DNA from: SZUA-365 sp049663345
GTDB taxonomy: Bacteria > Bacteroidota > Ignavibacteria > SZUA-365
NCBI GenBank assembly: GCA_049663345.1
Contig: JBATDG010000072.1
Location: forward strand, 1-64,000
Reading direction: 5' to 3'
Length of the DNA stretch: 64,000 bases
Numbering within the stretch: the first letter of the stretch is position 1; every line of letters begins with the position of its first letter. The notes under the pieces are model-generated. The model ran no database searches. It was not told the DNA's origin and saw only the letters and a list, made by a program, of their open reading frames with translations. A program made the position numbers and the translations under genes. This document shows, piece by piece, positions 59,599 to 64,000 of the stretch.

Positions 59599-60468
59599 GT
59601 GAAATTGATCCCACGACTATTCCGACTATTCGCGCTGCTTCCCCTCTTGCTTATAATACTGCAGGGCTGCTCTTCCCTTGAGCCGCTGCCTCGCTTCCGT
59701 ACCTCCAGCACCTCCTTCGCTCCTGACCAACTACCTCTTGCCGAACGCTCTTCGAAGGATCTCATTGATCCCGGCACTGTTGCATCGTATTCCAGCATCA
59801 AGGAAGAGGCGGAATTGGCGAGCAATGCTCCCATGGAGGAAGAGGATGTGCAGCGTATGATTGTCAATCAGTCCGCCTCCAGCATGACTATGCATGTGGA
59901 CCAGCTGGGCCTCGACGTCGAGGAAGTCGAAGACGAACTTGCTGAGGGTGATGATGTCGAAGATGAAGACATCGCCGTAAGTGCTGTCGCGCTGGAAAAG
60001 GTTATTCAGCAGACCGCAGTCGTCGACGCCGAACAATCTCCGGAAATCAATTCGGCAGTCAATCGCCCTGAGCTCATGCGCGAAATCATCAACCTTATCG
60101 GCATACGCTACCGCTACGGCGGCACGGATGCGGTCGAAGGACTCGATTGCTCAGCGTTCACCGGTACGATTTACAGCCGCGCGCTCGGCGTGCGTCTGCC
60201 CCGCAGCTCCGGACAGCAATTCCGAATCGGTGATTCCGTGAAGCGCGACCAGCTGCGCATCGGCGATCTTGTCTTCTTCAAAACACGACGGCGCAGGAGT
60301 CCCGTGTCGCATGTAGGCATCTACGTTGGTGGAAATCTTTTCGCTCATGCCAGCACGAAGTATGGCGTGATCATCTCCAGCCTTGACCATCCCTACTACA
60401 ATCGTACATTCGTTGCCGGCCGGCGTCCCATCCAGGAAGAAATTTCCGACGCACAGGCACTCCGCTAG
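59599..60468 (+). CDS. NlpC/P60 peptidoglycan endopeptidase lipoprotein
   Basis: 289 residues from the GTG at 59599, which follows AAAGGAAG by 5 nt and directly precedes the signal peptide; the open frame 39 bp upstream is not conserved. Lipobox ILQGC. A variable acidic linker (residues ~40-150) leads to the NlpC/P60 domain: IRYRYGGTDAVEGLDCSAF (catalytic Cys), then LRIGDLVFFK and VSHVGIYVGG (catalytic His), and FAHAS. It cuts peptide cross-links in the cell wall, probably from the outer membrane. Confidence 0.94.
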   Translation: MKLIPRLFRLFALLPLLLIILQGCSSLEPLPRFRTSSTSFAPDQLPLAERSSKDLIDPGTVASYSSIKEEAELASNAPMEEEDVQRMIVNQSASSMTMHVDQLGLDVEEVEDELAEGDDVEDEDIAVSAVALEKVIQQTAVVDAEQSPEINSAVNRPELMREIINLIGIRYRYGGTDAVEGLDCSAFTGTIYSRALGVRLPRSSGQQFRIGDSVKRDQLRIGDLVFFKTRRRRSPVSHVGIYVGGNLFAHASTKYGVIISSLDHPYYNRTFVAGRRPIQEEISDAQALR

Positions 60469-60496
60469 CCCTCAGATAATTTTATACTTCCACGGC

Positions 60497-60525
60497 AAAT
60501 CCCGCCAGCTGGCGGGATTTTTTGT
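60497..60525 (+). terminator. Intrinsic terminator after the NlpC/P60 gene
   Basis: A 10-bp stem AAATCCCGCC/GGCGGGATTT with a 4-nt loop is followed by a T-rich run. Confidence 0.9.
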
Positions 60526-60538
60526 TTTCCCTTCCTTA

Positions 60539-60595
60539 CCTCTCCTTCGAGGAGAGGGGCCGGGGCCGAAGGCTCGCCGTGGCGAGGTGGGGTCC
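60539..60595. repeat. Interspersed CTCTCCTTCGAGGAGAG element
   Basis: A perfect 8-bp inverted repeat (CCTCTCCT-TCG-AGGAGAGG, 60539-60557) is followed by GGCCGGGGCCGAAGGC and GGCGAGGTGGGG. The sequence type CTCTCCT...AGGAGAGGGGCCGGGG is a common interspersed element in environmental genomes, from memory. It lies between the terminator and the convergent lipoprotein gene. Confidence 0.6.
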
Positions 60596-60649
60596 TTGTA
60601 TCCGCATCAGAGCGGCCGGGAGCAGGGTCCTGGGTGTCCACCGAAAGTA

Positions 60650-61279
60650 TTACTGAGCCTTGAATTCCTTGTCTACGATATCGATGGCTCCGGGATATGT
60701 GATTTCACCGAAGGAGGTGCGGATGCGCGGGGTGGCGCGAAGGGTGATGCGCGACGGCGAGCTGTTGGCTCCGCCCAGCGCAAGCGCTAGATTCACCACC
60801 GCATCGTAGCCGCGATCCTTGAAGAACTTCGCAAGATCAAGATTCATCACCAAAGGAATGATGGATTTCTGTCCGGTACCGGGAATGGTAATCGGATCGG
60901 CAATATTGCCGTTGATCGTCAGCGTATTGTCCAGAATCAGCGTCCAGGCAAAGCTCGTCAGCGTGGCACTGGTCTGCTGCGTGCCTCCCGTCCCGTCATT
61001 CGGATTGATCGCTGCGACATTCAGCGTGAAGGATGCCGGGAATTCGTTGCGGGCAAATGCCGCTGCGAGCTTCACACCATCGGTCAAAGAAAAATCGGAA
61101 ACAGATTTTTTATCCGAGAGGCGAATGCCGGAAAGCGCAAAATTATTGACGGACTCAAGCTTGAATTGGCAGCGCGAAAGATTCGTCATGGATTTCTGAA
61201 TGTCCCTAAGCGCGTTGCAGGAAGTGAAAAGAAAAACTGCCATGAAAAAAAGAATCGCAGGACGTGAATATCGTTTCAT
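60650..61279 (-). CDS. LEA14-like lipoprotein
   Basis: 209 residues with lipobox (FLFTSC). The segment FKLESVNNFALSGIRLSD and the later FTLNVAAINPNDG pattern match LEA type-2-like (water stress) folds of the WHy kind, often seen in bacterial lipoproteins. The function is unknown, with stress protection or lipid binding as possible roles. It starts 139 bp from the divergent NSS gene. Confidence 0.7.
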   Translation of the reverse strand: MKRYSRPAILFFMAVFLFTSCNALRDIQKSMTNLSRCQFKLESVNNFALSGIRLSDKKSVSDFSLTDGVKLAAAFARNEFPASFTLNVAAINPNDGTGGTQQTSATLTSFAWTLILDNTLTINGNIADPITIPGTGQKSIIPLVMNLDLAKFFKDRGYDAVVNLALALGGANSSPSRITLRATPRIRTSFGEITYPGAIDIVDKEFKAQ

Positions 61280-61418
61280 GATTTCGCTCGAAAGTTGTTT
61301 ATGGAAAGCTGAAATATATCGGGTGAAGCAATGAACGACAACACCCGTTTCCCGCCCTATTTTGAAATTACTTCTCGACGGTACAGATTAAGGCGTCTCC
61401 AGTAACTAAGGATGCTGC

Positions 61419-62885
61419 ATGCAGCCCCGTCCAACAACAGACACGACAAAGACCGAGGCCTTCTCTTCGCGCTGGGGCTTGATGCTGGCGATGCTCAGCC
61501 TTGCCGTCGGCACGGGCAATGTCTGGCGTTTTCCGCGCATCGCCGCCACGAATGAAGGAGGTACCTTCCTTATCCCGTGGCTGATTTTTCTCTTCGCGTG
61601 GTCCATTCCCCTTCTCATGATTGAATTCACCATCGGGAAATCCATGCGCGCCGGACCCGTCAACGCATTCGGCAAACTCATCGGCAGCCGCTTTCGCTGG
61701 ATGGGTCTCTGGGTGGCGTTCACCGCGACTGCAATCATGTTCTATTATTCGGTGGTGACAGGTTGGTGCCTTAGGTTCTTTTTCGCCGCCGTCAGCGGAG
61801 AAATTCCCGACGCTGTGCCGGGATCCTTTTGGCACGGATTCGAGGGAAGCTGGCAGGCCGTTCTCGCACATACTGCAATGATGGCAGCGGGAGCCGCACT
61901 CGTCTATCGCGGAGTCCGTGGAATCGAACGGATTGCGCGCATACTTATGCCGACACTCATTGTGATGCTCGCCGTGCTCATGCTTCGCGCTCTCACCTTG
62001 CCGAATGCGCATATCGGACTGAACTTCCTTTTTACCGTACACTGGGCCGACCTCGCCAACGCGGAAATCTGGATGCAGGCGCTCACGCAAAATGCATGGG
62101 ATACCGGCGCTGGTTGGGGACTCATCCTCACCTACGCCATCTATGCGCGGAAACAAGAGGATACCACGCTCAACGCCGCTATGATCGGTTTCGGAAACAA
62201 CAGCATTTCCCTCATGGCCGGAATTCTCGTCCTCTGTACTATCTTCTCAGTGAACCCAAACGCCGCGAGCGATATCGTCGGTGCAGGAAATAACGGACTT
62301 ACGTTTATCTGGGTGCCGCAGCTGTTTTCACATGTGCCCGGCGGACAGATTTTCATGGCCGTGTTTTTTCTTACACTGCTGTTCGCCGCCTTTACTTCTC
62401 TCGTGTCCATGATCGAGCTGGCAACCCGAGTGCTCATGGATCGGAAAATTTCGCGGCAGCGCGCAGTGCTGATTGTCGGAATCGGCGGTGTTCTGTTCGG
62501 GCTGCCCTCCGCCCTCAGTCCGGCATTCTTCAATAATCAGGACGCAGTCTGGGGTATCGGCCTGATGGTATCCGGGCTTCTGTTTGTCGTGGCCGTTGTA
62601 AAGTATGGTGCCCGGCGCTTCCGCCTCGATTATATGAATACCGGCGACAGCGATTTTATTATCGGCCCCTGGTGGCGCTACCTGGTATTCTTCGTGCTCA
62701 TCGAAGCAATTGCGCTGTTGGTCTGGTGGCTGAGCCAGACAATATCGCAGGAAGGATGGGCCGCTTCACTTAATCCGTTCGCAGAATGGAGTCTCGGTAC
62801 CGTACTGCTGCAATGGGGCGCGGCACTCGCGCTGTTCATCTGGTGGAATCGCCGTGCAGAACGAGGAAAAATACTTCATGACTGA
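61419..62885 (+). CDS. Neurotransmitter:sodium symporter (NSS) family amino acid transporter
   Basis: Inner-membrane sodium-driven amino acid importer, 488 residues with 12 helices. The family motif in TM1 is AVGTGNVWRFPRIA and the TM1-2 loop GGTFLIPWLIFLF; TM6 carries the usual break in QNAWDTGAGWG, TM7-8 GFGNNSISLMAG. Substrate is not told by the sequence. The 39-codon gene that overlaps its end resembles the small subunit MetS, which supports methionine or alanine import by analogy with MetPS of Corynebacterium. Confidence 0.94.
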   Translation: MQPRPTTDTTKTEAFSSRWGLMLAMLSLAVGTGNVWRFPRIAATNEGGTFLIPWLIFLFAWSIPLLMIEFTIGKSMRAGPVNAFGKLIGSRFRWMGLWVAFTATAIMFYYSVVTGWCLRFFFAAVSGEIPDAVPGSFWHGFEGSWQAVLAHTAMMAAGAALVYRGVRGIERIARILMPTLIVMLAVLMLRALTLPNAHIGLNFLFTVHWADLANAEIWMQALTQNAWDTGAGWGLILTYAIYARKQEDTTLNAAMIGFGNNSISLMAGILVLCTIFSVNPNAASDIVGAGNNGLTFIWVPQLFSHVPGGQIFMAVFFLTLLFAAFTSLVSMIELATRVLMDRKISRQRAVLIVGIGGVLFGLPSALSPAFFNNQDAVWGIGLMVSGLLFVVAVVKYGARRFRLDYMNTGDSDFIIGPWWRYLVFFVLIEAIALLVWWLSQTISQEGWAASLNPFAEWSLGTVLLQWGAALALFIWWNRRAERGKILHD

Positions 62886-62997
62886 CAACGCATTCATCAC
62901 AATGATCGTCGTGCTGACCCTTGTCTGGGGAGGCTTTGCCGCACTGCTGACCTATGCGGTCCGGCGGGAATCCCGCAAGCGGAAGACGGAGAAATAA
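62878..62997 (+). CDS. MetS-like small subunit of the NSS transporter
   Basis: 39 residues, too short for common gene-finding cut-offs. The ATG at 62878 overlaps the NSS stop (ATGACTGA), the classic translational-coupling layout. The sequence has a single membrane segment, with ITMIVVLTLVWGGFAALLTY then RRESRKRK; the V-WGG pattern and basic tail fit the MetS family of NSS small subunits. It probably stabilises or is required by the transporter. Confidence 0.8.
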   Translation: MTDNAFITMIVVLTLVWGGFAALLTYAVRRESRKRKTEK

Positions 62998-63107
62998 CGG
63001 ACTTTAAGGTCCTGAAAACTATTCAGCCATCCAAAGCCTCCACAGCAGGGACTGATTCCGCTCCCGCACAACGAGGCACAACAGGAAAAGTCAAAGACGC
63101 GCTACCA

Positions 63108-64000
63108 ATGAAACACAGGCATGCCCGGCGCATCGACGCCATTGAACCATCTATTTTCGCAACCATGAGCCAACTTGCCGCAGAACATCAGGCGGTGAAT
63201 CTCGGACAAGGATTCCCGGATTTCGACGGGCCATCCTGGATCATCGAGGCATTTGCGGAGGCTCTCCGCTCAGCGAAAAATCAATACGCTCCCATGCCAG
63301 GCGTGCAGCGTCTGCGCCGTGCCGTCGCCGGCTATCAAAAAGCATTTTATGATTTGGACTTCGATGCGGAAAAGGAAATAACCGTAACCGCCGGCGCCAC
63401 GGAATCCCTTTTTTCCACCATGCTGGCTCTGCTTGATCCGGGCGACGAAGTGATTCTTTTCGAGCCCTACTACGACAGCTACTATGCGAATTGTCTGTTG
63501 GCGGGAGCGCGTCCCGTCTGCGTTACGCTTCACACTCCGGATTTTCACATCGACGGGGAGGCGCTTGCGCAGGCGGTCACGGAGCGGACCCGCATGATCG
63601 TACTCAACAACCCGCACAATCCCACAGGACGCATGTTCACCCGCGCGGAACTCGACATCGTTGCCGATGCCGCACAACGACATGACCTTTTTGTGATCAG
63701 CGATGAGGTGTATGAATTTCTCACCTTCGACGACCGCACGCATATTCCCTTCGCTTCACTCCCGGGGATGCGTGAACGCACGATCGCAATTTCTTCGACA
63801 GGGAAGACCTTCGGAATGACAGGATGGAAAATCGGATATACGATGGCGAGCGAGGAATTGACGAAGGCGGTCCGTACGGTGCATCAGTTCGTGACATTCG
63901 CAGTCAACACGCCGGGACAGCATGCAATGGCGCAAGGGCTAGAACGCCTGCCGGATTATCTGCCTGAATTCCGCGCGGAATATCAGCGCAAACGGGACCT
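63108..64000 (+). CDS. Class I/II aminotransferase (KAT/YbdL-like), C-terminus beyond window
   Basis: Open from the ATG at 63108 to the right edge (297 codons), pyridoxal-phosphate enzyme. Marks are VNLGQGFPDFDGPSWIIEA, NQYAPMPGVQRLR, VTAGATESL, EPYYDSYYANC, LNNPHNPTGRMF, ISDEVYEFLTF and the PLP lysine in SSTGKTFGMTGWKIGY. The layout (GQGFPDF, QYAPMPG) matches the kynurenine/methionine aminotransferase group. With the NSS/MetS-like pair next door it could act on imported methionine; this is inference. The start lacks a strong ribosome site. Confidence 0.93.
   Translation, partial: MKHRHARRIDAIEPSIFATMSQLAAEHQAVNLGQGFPDFDGPSWIIEAFAEALRSAKNQYAPMPGVQRLRRAVAGYQKAFYDLDFDAEKEITVTAGATESLFSTMLALLDPGDEVILFEPYYDSYYANCLLAGARPVCVTLHTPDFHIDGEALAQAVTERTRMIVLNNPHNPTGRMFTRAELDIVADAAQRHDLFVISDEVYEFLTFDDRTHIPFASLPGMRERTIAISSTGKTFGMTGWKIGYTMASEELTKAVRTVHQFVTFAVNTPGQHAMAQGLERLPDYLPEFRAEYQRKRD

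Overview
The window looks like chromosomal DNA of a free-living bacterium of the Bacteroidota/Chlorobi (FCB) lineage, possibly an Ignavibacteria/Kapabacteria-like or Rhodothermota-like relative; the exact placement is inference. The signs are a short 287-residue primary sigma factor without region 1.1, several secreted proteins with type IX secretion (T9SS) C-terminal sorting domains, an S46 dipeptidyl-peptidase, two promoter-like sites matching the TAnnTTTG element of this group, and many SpII lipoproteins. Shine-Dalgarno sequences (GGAGG-like) are common, and base composition is moderately GC-rich throughout. There is no phage, insertion sequence or CRISPR array; most of the window is core genome, with repeat-rich intergenic regions.

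Layout. 1-5.7 kb: htpG (cut by the left edge), a peroxiredoxin, a lone CBM48 protein, corA, a DEDDh exonuclease and a Lys/Ala/Pro-rich H1-like protein. 5.7-15.4 kb: a lipoprotein/NusG-II pair, then a plus-strand run of uvrA, a VOC protein, an EamA transporter, a TSUP permease with no ordinary start codon, a TPR lipoprotein, a DUF58 protein and an Omp28-like lipoprotein. 15.4-24.4 kb: a minus-strand run of RNA methyltransferase, DUF445, a secreted protein, S46 peptidase, M48 protease and a GH3-beta-lactamase fusion. 24.4-34.2 kb: two large T9SS cargo proteins, a tautomerase, purE, and an OmpA lipoprotein with a long Gly/Asn/Asp/Arg repeat linker. 34.2-41.1 kb: a CruF-like carotenoid protein, a ferredoxin, and a five-gene envelope transport operon (LolA-like protein, two FtsX permeases, an ATPase, an outer-membrane barrel) headed by a 25-codon ORF that looks like the stump of a GbsR/MarR regulator. 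41.1-50.9 kb: a LiaF-like protein, a ClC channel, two more T9SS-type proteins, a TonB-domain protein, an Nfu protein, tRNA-Ile2, a YggX-like protein, and a conserved secreted protein of unknown function. 50.9-64 kb: rpoD, a GAF/GGDEF-like protein, a TPR protein, dnaE, trxA, an NlpC/P60 lipoprotein behind a hairpin that covers its ribosome-binding site, an LEA14-like lipoprotein, an NSS transporter with an overlapping small subunit, and an aminotransferase cut by the right edge.

How it fits together. The genes suggest a heterotroph with a diderm envelope that exports many T9SS proteins, degrades peptides (S46, M48) and recycles cell wall (NagZ-type GH3, NlpC/P60), and handles oxidative stress (peroxiredoxin, thioredoxin, YggX-like protein, Nfu). 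The best candidates for something undescribed are the five-gene envelope transport operon with its regulator stump, the six-fold ~121-residue Cys-anchored repeat protein, the SD-masking leader before the NlpC/P60 gene, the TSUP gene with a likely ATT start, and several interspersed intergenic repeats, one of which supplies the stop codon of the carotenoid gene. All coordinates, motif positions and start choices were made by reading the sequence by eye; family names rest on recognised motifs, not on a database search.
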